DNA from: Candidatus Vagococcus giribetii
Lineage (GTDB): Bacteria > Bacillota > Bacilli > Lactobacillales > Vagococcaceae
Direction of reading: 5' to 3'
NCBI RefSeq assembly: GCF_017316185.1
Contig: NZ_JAFLVX010000022.1
Span: 1-53,101 of the forward strand
DNA length: 53,101 bases
In this document: piece after piece, positions 1 to 8,292 of the stretch
How positions within the stretch are numbered: the first letter of the stretch is position 1
How the letters are laid out: the number at the start of each line of letters is the position of its first letter
Position numbers and translations under genes: made by a program
Notes under the pieces: generated by a model
What the model was told of the DNA's origin: nothing
The model's database searches: none
Seen by the model: the letters and a program-made list of their open reading frames with translations, nothing else

Positions 1-2025
1 AGCAACTTACGTTTTACTGATAAGGAATTATTGAGAGTACAAAAACAGTTGCCATCATTACCATTTGTGTAATTTGGTTTTACTGATAAGGAATTATTGA
101 GAGTACAAAAACAAAGTAAAGCAATAATCGATAAACAAAGTTGTTTTACTGATAAGGAATTATTGAGAGTACAAAAACTGTGTACTATGCCCATGATTAA
201 CTTCGTTTGTTTTACTGATAAGGAATTATTGAGAGTACAAAAACACTACAGCTTTATAATCATGTCTTAATAGGGTTTTACTGATAAGGAATTATTGAGA
301 GTACAAAAACCTAATCATCATCGTAGATAATTTCGTGATTGTTTTACTGATAAGGAATTATTGAGAGTACAAAAACCATAACCTTTAAAGAATTGTTCTG
401 CTGTTTGTTTTACTGATAAGGAATTATTGAGAGTACAAAAACAATACATACAGAAAAGTTATTATGTGTTAGGTTTTACTGATAAGGAATTATTGAGAGT
501 ACAAAAACCTCGTTGCTTGTGGCTAAAGCTAGTGCTTTGTTTTACTGATAAGGAATTATTGAGAGTACAAAAACTAGTACACATTTTGTATTATGTCAAC
601 AACGGTTTTACTGATAAGGAATTATTGAGAGTACAAAAACCAGATAACTTCGTATCAATTTGATAGTAAAGTTTTACTGATAAGGAATTATTGAGAGTAC
701 AAAAACATCGGAGGTAAAAACATGCCAATTTATGAATGTTTTACTGATAAGGAATTATTGAGAGTACAAAAACAATGTGAACGTTGTTTGTAGTTTGGCG
801 AATGTTTTACTGATAAGGAATTATTGAGAGTACAAAAACTGTGGTGTACGTGGGTTTTCTAAGGCAATGGTTTTACTGATAAGGAATTATTGAGAGTACA
901 AAAACAGAATCGTGTTATTAGAAACTTGAACATAAGTTTTACTGATAAGGAATTATTGAGAGTACAAAAACTGTAAATAGTTGAATTACCAACACAACGA
1001 TGTTTTACTGATAAGGAATTATTGAGAGTACAAAAACTCATGGTGCAGGTGACCCGGGAGCAGTTGGTTTTACTGATAAGGAATTATTGAGAGTACAAAA
1101 ACATGAAACAGGAGACTTTGATTTTAGACAAGGTTTTACTGATAAGGAATTATTGAGAGTACAAAAACACTTTTTGTTGAATAAAAGTATTATTTTATGT
1201 TTTACTGATAAGGAATTATTGAGAGTACAAAAACTGAAAGTCGGAATTTACGTGCGTGTTTCAAGTTTTACTGATAAGGAATTATTGAGAGTACAAAAAC
1301 AACGACTGACTTAATTGTTGGTCGTTTTTAGTTTTACTGATAAGGAATTATTGAGAGTACAAAAACACTGATATTGGTTACCTAGCTGAAGCATTGGTTT
1401 TACTGATAAGGAATTATTGAGAGTACAAAAACGGAAAAGCGACCGAATAGGAAACCTTTTTGGTTTTACTGATAAGGAATTATTGAGAGTACAAAAACAT
1501 AGCCAATATAGAAATGAACATAGAAGAAGTTTTACTGATAAGGAATTATTGAGAGTACAAAAACGACAACAATTATAGTTATGTGGTTTGTTTAGTTTTA
1601 CTGATAAGGAATTATTGAGAGTACAAAAACTAGGTTCTTCAAACTCAACAATTGATTCTGGTTTTACTGATAAGGAATTATTGAGAGTACAAAAACCGAT
1701 GCACCAGCAACCGAAACAGAGGGACGTTTTACTGATAAGGAATTATTGAGAGTACAAAAACACTGTAGTGTTAGGTAGCACACATCTAAAAGTTTTACTG
1801 ATAAGGAATTATTGAGAGTACAAAAACAGATAGTATCTAGGTGTTCAGCAGAAGGATGTTTTACTGATAAGGAATTATTGAGAGTACAAAAACGAACGTT
1901 TAGCGCCATGCAAAATAGTAATAGTTTTACTGATAAGGAATTATTGAGAGTACAAAAACTCATATTATCTAGCCAGTAATGATAATGCAGTTTTACTGAT
2001 AAGGAATTATTGAGAGTACAAAAAC
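1..2025 (-). CRISPR. Type II-A CRISPR array, 31 repeats
   Basis: There are thirty-one copies of a 36-bp repeat at 11-46, then every 66 bp to 671, at 738-1002 (5 copies), 1067-1661 (10 copies) and 1726-1990 (5 copies); the last copy ends at 2025. By eye all copies are identical. The 30 complete spacers are 30 nt, except 31 nt at 707-737 and 29 nt at 1038-1066 and 1697-1725. Bases 1-10 are the end of a further spacer, so the array continues off the window. On the minus strand the repeat begins GTTTTTGTACTCTCAA, the same start as the S. thermophilus CRISPR1 repeat. This, the leader at 2026 and the tracrRNA anti-repeat show that crRNAs are read leftward, in the same direction as the cas genes. 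The youngest spacer is therefore 1960-1989. No two spacers are alike and no degenerate terminal repeat is in view. Confidence 0.99.
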
Positions 2026-2053
2026 CTCAAATTTATTTTTATTCCTAATGAAA
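2026..2053 (-). promoter_or_regulatory. CRISPR leader end (ATTTGAG anchor)
   Basis: Read on the minus strand, the bases that touch the first repeat are ATTTGAG (2026-2032). This is the leader-anchoring motif known from streptococcal type II-A arrays, where Cas1-Cas2 integrates new spacers. Only 28 bp separate the csn2 stop codon from the repeat, so the rest of the leader and any array promoter must lie inside the csn2 3' end. I see no convincing -35/-10 pair there. Confidence 0.8.
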
Positions 2054-3094
2054 CTATTTTAAAAAGGCTTTTTCTAATTTCGTTAACTGTTGAACTGACG
2101 TCTCAGTTGATGAGTTAACTTCTAAAATACTATTTAGCACTTTTAATAATATCATATCTCTTGCATCTAAGTAAAAGTTATCATACTTACTATTACCAAC
2201 TAAATGAGATATTCGAAAAAAGCTTTCCACTAAATCCTTAGAACTCAAATTTAATGTATCAGGATAATGTCTCTCGATGCTTTCTTTAAAGTAACAAAAC
2301 TCAGGTAATTGCTCATATGTATCATATAAAAGTACGGTCTTCTCTATATCCTCAATTGAATAATTAATGTCTAAACTACGATTAGAAAAAATAAAAAATT
2401 TGAGTTGCTTTGTTTCTCGAGCTATCCTTTTTAATTCTTCAAACAATAAATTTAAGTCAGTCGTTTCTAAGAAGCTCTCTGGATTAATTATGACTAACCA
2501 AACCATCTCCTCCTTTTCATTAATCATTTTTTCCAGCAACTTAATGTACTCATCTAGAAGCTCACTTGAATTTATCATCTCCAACGAATACTCATGCTTT
2601 TCAGTAAAATAAATTAACTCCAAACTCTCCTTTAATAAATCAGAAAAAAGTTTATTTCCTAAATTACTACTTATTGAATCAGAAAATTTACTCAAATGCT
2701 GATTAATGATTAACTCTAAATTTATTAGTTCATCATTTATTCTTTCCATTTGTGTAGTAATATCAATCTCATGTTGTAATTGAGTTAACTGTTGATACAT
2801 GAGATTTCCCTTAGTAAATGATAACTGTTTATTTATACTCATATTATCCTCTAAAAATAAAATTGTAGTATTACGACTTTTCAATTGTTTATTATCATAA
2901 TAAAACTCAATTCCATTTTCTCCATAAACTTCTTCTTCTAGTTCATTAAGATTTTTTGCTATGCTAAACCTTTTTAAAGATCTGATAATTTTTCTTTTCC
3001 ACTTATTATGACCACCAACGAAAAATAAATAATCTGTCAGATTTACTTCTATAAATTTACCATTTTCGTATTCAATTTTGATCTCAGTCATCAA
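2054..3094 (-). CDS. csn2: Csn2, long form (type II-A adaptation protein)
   Basis: Csn2 proteins form DNA-end-binding toroids that work with Cas1-Cas2 and Cas9 during spacer acquisition. This one is 346 aa, matching the long Csn2 of the S. thermophilus CRISPR1 class (about 350 aa) rather than the short form of about 220 aa in S. pyogenes-type loci. Near the N-terminus FFVGGHNKWKRKIIRSLKR (about residues 24-42) sits where the degenerate P-loop of the family would be. The middle is helical and rich in Leu, Glu and Asn, and FFIFSNRS near residue 230 resembles a late beta-strand of the ATPase-like core. The start overlaps the cas2 stop by 4 bp, so the two are translationally coupled. Assignment rests mainly on position, length and weak core similarity; sequence conservation in this family is low. 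Confidence 0.88.
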   Translation of the reverse strand: MMTEIKIEYENGKFIEVNLTDYLFFVGGHNKWKRKIIRSLKRFSIAKNLNELEEEVYGENGIEFYYDNKQLKSRNTTILFLEDNMSINKQLSFTKGNLMYQQLTQLQHEIDITTQMERINDELINLELIINQHLSKFSDSISSNLGNKLFSDLLKESLELIYFTEKHEYSLEMINSSELLDEYIKLLEKMINEKEEMVWLVIINPESFLETTDLNLLFEELKRIARETKQLKFFIFSNRSLDINYSIEDIEKTVLLYDTYEQLPEFCYFKESIERHYPDTLNLSSKDLVESFFRISHLVGNSKYDNFYLDARDMILLKVLNSILEVNSSTETSVQQLTKLEKAFLK

Positions 3095-3414
3095 ATAACC
3101 ACCAATCTATTAGCACCTACAACTTCTTCTTGCCTACTACGGCTTCCTGCAAGCACTATCATATCTTGAAATTGAGTTTCTGAAACGTAAAGTAGTCTTA
3201 CATTACCACCTTGAGGAACTAATCTTTTCAAAATCGATTCATATTTTTTTAATGCACTTCTATTAGGAAGACTTCTGTAATAAATTGAATACTGTAGCAT
3301 GACAAATCCATTTTCTAATAAACTCTTTCTAAAGACTCGGTACTCTCGCATTTCATTTTTTGTTTCTGAAGGTAAATCAAACATACATACTAGTCTCACT
3401 CTCTCATAACTCAC
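3091..3414 (-). CDS. cas2: CRISPR-associated endonuclease Cas2
   Basis: This is the 107-aa Cas2 subunit of the Cas1-Cas2 integrase. The ferredoxin-like fold is recognisable from VRLVCMFDLPSETKNEMREY (residues 6-25), with the usual beta-1 strand ending in an acidic residue (D13). YRVFRKSLLENGFVMLQYSIY follows, the family's helix plus second strand. In type II systems Cas2 mainly acts as a structural bridge between Cas1 dimers. It overlaps cas1 and csn2 by 4 bp each, giving a tight cas1-cas2-csn2 cistron. The length is normal and no key part is missing. Confidence 0.97.
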   Translation of the reverse strand: MSYERVRLVCMFDLPSETKNEMREYRVFRKSLLENGFVMLQYSIYYRSLPNRSALKKYESILKRLVPQGGNVRLLYVSETQFQDMIVLAGSRSRQEEVVGANRLVVI

Positions 3415-4325
3415 TTTCTTTCACACTCCACAAAATCTGCTAAGTTTATCTCCATTAAATAACTAAATTCCCTTTTCTCCATGCTTTTAATAAAGGAAAT
3501 GACATATTCAGTCATACATTGATTGATATAGATTTTTTTATTATTGATTTTAATTTTCTGATTCAGAAAATCAATTAGTTGAATCCTATTATCATAAGTT
3601 AAATATTCTTCATCAGTTGATAGAACATGTCTATGAATATAATAATCCATTAATGGTCTAAAAGGTTCCATTAAATCATCAACTAAATTAAACGAATTGT
3701 ATTCATTTCGATGAAATACGCCTAACATGGGTAACATGCCTTGAGCCACGACACATCTTGCCATTTGAGCTCTGACAATCGCATACCCATAATCCATACA
3801 AGCGTTAGGCAAACTATCATCTTCTCGAGTAAACCCTAAACCAAAATGAGAATTAAAATATACTTTTGCAACATGCCCCTCACGATTTGTTTCATCTCCT
3901 AATTGTAGATTGTCGCGTAAGTCCTTCATAATGTTTAATCGTTCTTCTTTAATATTGACATATTCAGAGAATGCAATCTGATTATTTATTTTTTGACGAA
4001 CAATCTCTGTCCATATGGTCTGTTTTTGTTCCTCAGTCCAATCGCTTTGCCAAATAGCCCTTTTGGCACTCCTATGATATTGACCCAAGCCAAGAAATAC
4101 TCCTGCTGGTAGATATTTACTATCACAAACAATTAACTCAATATGGTACTGGGCAAATTTCGCTAGTATTCGACTGCTTACACTTGTTTGCTCCCCTTCC
4201 AAGATAACGCTTTCAATATCGCTCAAAGGAATAATAAAACTATCTCTTTCTTTTACCACCTCTAAATTATCCAATTTAACTCGCAAAGTTTCTCCATTTT
4301 TTACAAATACTGTCCTAAATCCCAA
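3411..4325 (-). CDS. cas1: CRISPR-associated integrase Cas1
   Basis: Cas1 is the catalytic subunit of the spacer integrase. The 304-aa protein opens with MGFRTVFVKNGETLRV, typical of type II Cas1. The metal-binding residues are visible as E in REGHVAKVYF (about residue 149), H in GVFHRNEYNSFNL (about residue 206) and the acidic residues in DDLMEPFRP (about 217-221). The start codon is TTG (4323-4325), supported by a strong AGGAGGTG ribosome site at 4331-4338 with 7-nt spacing. The tracrRNA terminator ends just 9 bp upstream of that site, so cas1-cas2-csn2 expression probably depends on readthrough of the tracrRNA transcript or of the cas9 message. Confidence 0.97.
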   Translation of the reverse strand: MGFRTVFVKNGETLRVKLDNLEVVKERDSFIIPLSDIESVILEGEQTSVSSRILAKFAQYHIELIVCDSKYLPAGVFLGLGQYHRSAKRAIWQSDWTEEQKQTIWTEIVRQKINNQIAFSEYVNIKEERLNIMKDLRDNLQLGDETNREGHVAKVYFNSHFGLGFTREDDSLPNACMDYGYAIVRAQMARCVVAQGMLPMLGVFHRNEYNSFNLVDDLMEPFRPLMDYYIHRHVLSTDEEYLTYDNRIQLIDFLNQKIKINNKKIYINQCMTEYVISFIKSMEKREFSYLMEINLADFVECERK

Positions 4326-4346
4326 TCTTTCACCTCCTGTAATAAT

Positions 4347-4372
4347 AAAAAAACATCACCGAATCGGTGATG
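4347..4372 (-). terminator. tracrRNA terminator
   Basis: The inverted repeat CATCACCG-AAT-CGGTGATG (4354-4372) is an 8-bp stem. On the minus strand it is followed by seven T (A-run 4347-4353). It serves as the 3' hairpin of tracrRNA and as a barrier between cas9/tracrRNA and cas1. Confidence 0.92.
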
Positions 4373-4447
4373 TAAATTCGGCATAAAGCCTTATTTTTGT
4401 AGATTCTCAATAATTCCTTATCAGTAAAATTATAAAAAACCTTATGT

Positions 4448-4472
4448 TCCGTCGAACAAAGCAATCCGTCGA
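4448..4472. repeat. Direct repeat TCCGTCGA in tracrRNA 5' leader
   Basis: Two copies of TCCGTCGA (4448-4455 and 4465-4472) lie 17 bp apart between the tracrRNA promoter and the anti-repeat, in a stretch that is otherwise AT-rich. The part encoding mature tracrRNA does not need them. They could be a regulator site or part of the trimmed 5' leader. Confidence 0.6.
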
Positions 4473-4482
4473 TTACAAAACA

Positions 4483-4510
4483 ATTATAACACATCTGACC
4501 ATTTAATCAA
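4483..4510 (-). promoter_or_regulatory. tracrRNA promoter
   Basis: On the minus strand there is TTGATT (4505-4510), a 16-nt spacer and a perfect TATAAT (4483-4488). TG lies one base upstream of the -10 (extended -10). The promoter sits directly after the cas9 stop codon. Confidence 0.75.
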
Positions 4511-4518
4511 TATATTAT

Positions 4519-7500
4519 TTAAATAATATTCTTTAAAATCTCTTTTGTAACATAATATTTATTACCCAGATGATCAGTGTTTATTTTTCCTATTTTCATA
4601 CTTGGTTGTAATTTTTTTATGAATCGACTATTAGAAACTTTACCAAATAATGGAACCTCTTCACTCTTTTCCCATTGTTCTTTATCAATAGGTTTTAACT
4701 CTATATAGTTGAGATTATTTGTTGTCCTTGAACTAAACAAAGCTTCTAGTTCTTCATCTCCATCTTCTATCAATACTCGAGTCTTTCTATATAAACTAAA
4801 GCAAAATTCGCTGTTATTAGAGATTTTTTCTAATTCTTTTAGTTCCTTATACACTTGAACAGGAACCCCATATTCTCCATTTTGATAAGTCAGATGATTG
4901 TATTTTATCCCAAGTAACTCATACTTATCTAGTTCTTGATTATAATAGACGTCTGTTCTCCAAGGTTTCAGTGACAACAAAACAACTTGTTTAGCGTTTT
5001 TCGTCTGCTCACATTTATTTCCAAACTCATCTCTTGTAATATTAATGTGGCTACCTATTTTTTTATTATAATACTTCAAATCTTTGATAAAAGGACCGTT
5101 TCCTTTTTTTGAATATTTCCTAATGCCTACAACATCGTTATCAGTACAATATCTCTCAAAAGGTGATCTATCAACCTTTTTCACTTTCCCAGATGGATCT
5201 TGTACTTCCTCAAAGTCAGGGTATTTTCCCGCTATTTCACACAAAATTTTATATGTTTCAGGATCGTTCTTCTTAGCTAACAATTTATCTTTACACTTAT
5301 CAAATTTCTTCCAACCATCTACAGAATAGATATCTTTGATTTTATCAATTAATAATGTGTCTTCAGTTGTTACCTCTTTCCCCCTTTTTATAGTTGTATC
5401 AGTAACCACTCGTGTTGAATAAATAGTAGCATCGCTTATTTTTCTATTATTTTTATTATCAACTTGATGAGAAAACTTAATTTTTGGATATAGTCGAACT
5501 GGTAATAGTTGACCAATAAATGAATCCCATTTAGGAATATATGACTTTCTATCCAGTAAATTCATTTTTTTATATTCTTGGTAAGGAATCATCTCACCTG
5601 TTTCTTGATCAAGCATGTATTTTCCACCTTCTTCATCAAAGCGATAGTCATATCGATCGACCCTAACAAAAGGAGAAACAGCACACAATATAGCATCTAC
5701 AGCATGATGATGATGGGTCTCACGCGTTTTATCTAACGACTCTCCCCACTTCTTACGAAGTGTATGGGTATAACTTCCAGTAACTACTCTTACTTTCGTC
5801 TCACTGTTATTGAAAAAACTTTGAATCGTGTTTAATACCACACGACTTGCATAGCGAGTATCATTCAAATTTCTAGCAACAAACTTGGCTCTTACTTCAG
5901 GATCAAAGATGTCTCTTTGATCTAATAATATGTTTCTTTTATGTTTCTTCTTGTACGTCTGCATCACCCAATTTTCGTATTCAGACCAGGTTTGTCCTAA
6001 TTTAGCACCATCTTGATAAGCTTGAAAGGGGCTACGTTGACCTTTTTCCTGATTTGCTTCTGATTTAACGAGGACTTTATTATTCATAGAATCATCTAAG
6101 CTAATTGACAGTGGAATAACATGATCTATTTCTGTAGCATTAGTGATTAACAATTCAGGACTAATAGGTTCTCCTGAATAAGCACAACGGCCATTTTGTT
6201 CATAATAGTAACCAATTTTCGCTGCAAAACCTTTCTTTCTCATTTCTAATTCAAACTTGGTTTCATTCCAACCAGATTGCTCTAATAAGAATTTCTCACT
6301 CATTTTCTTTCTATCCTCATTATGCTTTTGGATACTCTTTATCGTTTTTTTTGCATCATCTTCATTCTTATCTCTAGGCATTTCAATGGTTACATAGCTA
6401 ATATTTTCTTTTCCATATTTCGCAATAAGTTCATTAAGAACGTGAAGCGAACGACTAACTGATTTATTGACAGTTGGGTTATAAATGTCATTAATTACTT
6501 GTTTAATTGGTATTCTTTTGTAATCAGCATACCTGTCTCTCAATTCTACTTTTAGTCCCAGTTCTTCTAATGCTGTATTTTGTTCCATCGGATAGGCAAT
6601 CATTAATGGTGTAATTTGAGATAGTGTTTTTAAAGAGAAACTGTGCCAAGAGCTATTACTAGCTTTTCTCTTCAATTCCTTAAATTTTTGACAAATTATA
6701 TCGTTAACATTTTTATCAAAATCAGTCAACTCTAAATCTAATGTATTTTTGACACCGTCTAATTCAGTATTTAAAGTTATTACTTTGGCAATAGCATCAA
6801 CTGTTTCCTTTGAAAAATTGTTTAATTCTATTCCTTGTTCTTTAAATATCACTCGCCAATCTCTATATGTTTTCAACGAATGAACTTCAGGTTTATCATT
6901 TTTATCTATACGCCATCCTTTAATCTCTTTTCTCTGAAATCCTAGTAATTTCGCTAAGTCATTCGGACCAAATCGAGTTACCTCTTCTTCCATTAAATAG
7001 CTAATAATACTAGTTTTTTGTTCTTCTGAAACTCTTTCTTGCTCAGTTGGCAATCTTAAATTATTTAAATCATTTAAGAGGTTATAAATTTGAGCTGATA
7101 GACTGCTTGAACTAGCACGTAATTCACCTTGTATGTCTACTCCAATTAGTTTATCAAAAATGTTCTCTGCTGGTTTTCCAGTCTTCTCATAATCTGCCCA
7201 TCTGCCATATGAACTTGTATTATATTTATTTCCTGGTCCATGGTAATAAGGTCGTTTGCGATAAATTAAACCTGCTGTTTCTCCAAACTCTTTATTAACG
7301 AAAAATTGGATAAAATCCTCTGTAATCTCAGAGTAAAACTCTTGTTGTTTACTCAATACCTGGTTCAATTCATTTACATAAGCTGAGACTGTAAACACAT
7401 TTAATTGAAATTCGCCTAAGTTATTTTTCCCTGTTTTTACTCGTCCTTTATCTTTTAATCTATTTAATTGAATCTGTCCAGGTGTAAGCTCTCTTAGTAA

Positions 7501-7920
7501 CTCAGTATTATGACGAACTTGATTTTTGTAATCCTGACTTTCTTTTGCTCCTTCTTCACTATCCTCATCTAAATAACTAATCCCTCTTTTTTTTACAATA
7601 TGATTAACAACTCGGAAAATTTCCCCTTTAGTTAGTTGTTCAGTCAATCCTTTAACTCTTAACTCATACGGACAAACATTTTTTAAATTTTTTTCTTCTA
7701 CAAAACCAATGGCTGACATTTTTTCTTTTGCATCACTAAGTCTTGTAACTTTTCTACTTAAAAGTCGTCTCGCACCTCTACTAGTTCTTCTAGTTAAATT
7801 ATTCTCACTATTTTTAGCGCTGAATAATGAAACGCCTAAATCAATAATTTGACCATTTTTATCATTAATAATCGACCAACCACAGCTTGAAATCCCAATA
7901 TCTAACCCGATACTATACAT
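4519..7920 (-). CDS. cas9: Cas9 endonuclease, St1Cas9-like type II-A
   Basis: This is an RNA-guided double-strand DNA nuclease. The RuvC-like domain is split: SIGLDIGISSCGW (catalytic D7), YVTIEMPRDKNEDD (E513) and HHHHAVDAILCAV (H739, D742). The Arg-rich bridge helix RRTSRGARRLLSRKVTR lies at about residues 44-60. The HNH nuclease is CAYSGEPISPELL...EIDHVIPLS (D599, H600) with N623 in KSEANQEKGQ. The C-terminal third carries IRKYSKKGNGP and a terminal INTDHLGNKYYV, both shared with S. thermophilus CRISPR1 Cas9 (1121 aa). All catalytic residues are intact. I place the start at ATG 7918-7920 (1133 aa): an upstream in-frame ATG at 7926 sits one base from the AGGAG site, whereas 7920 is 7 nt from it. 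The PAM cannot be read from the sequence; relatedness suggests something like NNRGAA. Confidence 0.98.
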   Translation of the reverse strand: MYSIGLDIGISSCGWSIINDKNGQIIDLGVSLFSAKNSENNLTRRTSRGARRLLSRKVTRLSDAKEKMSAIGFVEEKNLKNVCPYELRVKGLTEQLTKGEIFRVVNHIVKKRGISYLDEDSEEGAKESQDYKNQVRHNTELLRELTPGQIQLNRLKDKGRVKTGKNNLGEFQLNVFTVSAYVNELNQVLSKQQEFYSEITEDFIQFFVNKEFGETAGLIYRKRPYYHGPGNKYNTSSYGRWADYEKTGKPAENIFDKLIGVDIQGELRASSSSLSAQIYNLLNDLNNLRLPTEQERVSEEQKTSIISYLMEEEVTRFGPNDLAKLLGFQRKEIKGWRIDKNDKPEVHSLKTYRDWRVIFKEQGIELNNFSKETVDAIAKVITLNTELDGVKNTLDLELTDFDKNVNDIICQKFKELKRKASNSSWHSFSLKTLSQITPLMIAYPMEQNTALEELGLKVELRDRYADYKRIPIKQVINDIYNPTVNKSVSRSLHVLNELIAKYGKENISYVTIEMPRDKNEDDAKKTIKSIQKHNEDRKKMSEKFLLEQSGWNETKFELEMRKKGFAAKIGYYYEQNGRCAYSGEPISPELLITNATEIDHVIPLSISLDDSMNNKVLVKSEANQEKGQRSPFQAYQDGAKLGQTWSEYENWVMQTYKKKHKRNILLDQRDIFDPEVRAKFVARNLNDTRYASRVVLNTIQSFFNNSETKVRVVTGSYTHTLRKKWGESLDKTRETHHHHAVDAILCAVSPFVRVDRYDYRFDEEGGKYMLDQETGEMIPYQEYKKMNLLDRKSYIPKWDSFIGQLLPVRLYPKIKFSHQVDNKNNRKISDATIYSTRVVTDTTIKRGKEVTTEDTLLIDKIKDIYSVDGWKKFDKCKDKLLAKKNDPETYKILCEIAGKYPDFEEVQDPSGKVKKVDRSPFERYCTDNDVVGIRKYSKKGNGPFIKDLKYYNKKIGSHINITRDEFGNKCEQTKNAKQVVLLSLKPWRTDVYYNQELDKYELLGIKYNHLTYQNGEYGVPVQVYKELKELEKISNNSEFCFSLYRKTRVLIEDGDEELEALFSSRTTNNLNYIELKPIDKEQWEKSEEVPLFGKVSNSRFIKKLQPSMKIGKINTDHLGNKYYVTKEILKNII

Positions 7921-8292
7921 TTTCATTCTCCTAGCTAATTAATTTATTCATAGTCTTTAATTTACATAATTATATAAACATTTTACTACATTATGTTCTT
8001 TTTATATAGGCGAATTATTTAAAATCTAAGTTATTCAACAGCCTCTTTTAACTTAAGCTATCGATTTAATTACATTTGATTTTAATGAATGACTAATGAA
8101 GTTTCGTTTAGTTATAGTAACTTCCGGACTATATTAATATTTGTTTCTCACACCTTTAGAATGACTTGAGCATTGTAAATATTATGTAACGGAAAAAACA
8201 CTATCTTGAAACTAATACTATTGACAATTAAATAACAAAAACATCTATTATAGGTTATAATAAAATTTGATAACAAGGAGTGGATAGTCTAA
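7921..8292. other. Intergenic region between cas9 and the + strand gene
   Basis: This 372-bp AT-rich gap lies between divergent genes. A weak cas9 promoter candidate on the minus strand is TTAGAT (8024-8029), 17 nt, TATAAA (8001-8006). Other AT-rich -10-like words nearby make this uncertain. On the plus strand TTGACA (8221-8226) precedes TATTAT (8246-8251) by a rather long 19 nt, and a TATAAT (8256-8261) follows. AAGGAG at 8275-8280 is the ribosome site for the gene at 8293. I see no RNA gene or convincing small ORF here. Confidence 0.45.

Larger units (their letters stand above)
4347..4476 (-). ncRNA. tracrRNA of the type II-A system
   Basis: The anti-repeat (about 4395-4430) is complementary to the crRNA repeat along nearly its whole length; the mismatch at TTGAGAATCTAC forms the bulge separating lower and upper stems. 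Reading leftward it continues into AAGGCTTTATGCC, a nexus hairpin that matches S. thermophilus CRISPR1 tracrRNA (AAGGCTTCATGCC) with one change. It ends in a GC-rich hairpin followed by seven T. The predicted start near 4476 is set by the promoter at 4483-4510, giving a primary transcript of about 130 nt; the functional part after RNase III trimming would be about 75-80 nt. It lies on the same strand as cas9 and cas1, between them, as in St CRISPR1. Confidence 0.93.

Noticed and set aside
427-1963. Long open frames in the CRISPR array, encoding repeats of FTDKELLRVQK or FCTLNNSLSV
   Set aside because: The 66-bp repeat unit is divisible by three, so a repeat without stops stays in frame. These are not proteins.
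11-2025. Self-targeting spacers against genes in this window
   Set aside because: No spacer match was noticed in the rest of the window by eye. The scan was not exhaustive.
4431-4476. Long tracrRNA acting as a natural single guide against the cas9 promoter, as in S. pyogenes
   Set aside because: No repeat-like segment precedes the anti-repeat and I found no match of the 5' leader to the region upstream of cas9.
7921-7926. Upstream ATG as the cas9 start
   Set aside because: It is only one base from the AGGAG site; the ATG six bases downstream has normal spacing.
8221-8261. TTGACA and TATAAT as a standard promoter pair for the gene at 8293
   Set aside because: They are 29 bp apart. TATTAT at 19 bp is more plausible but still long, so only a weak call was made.
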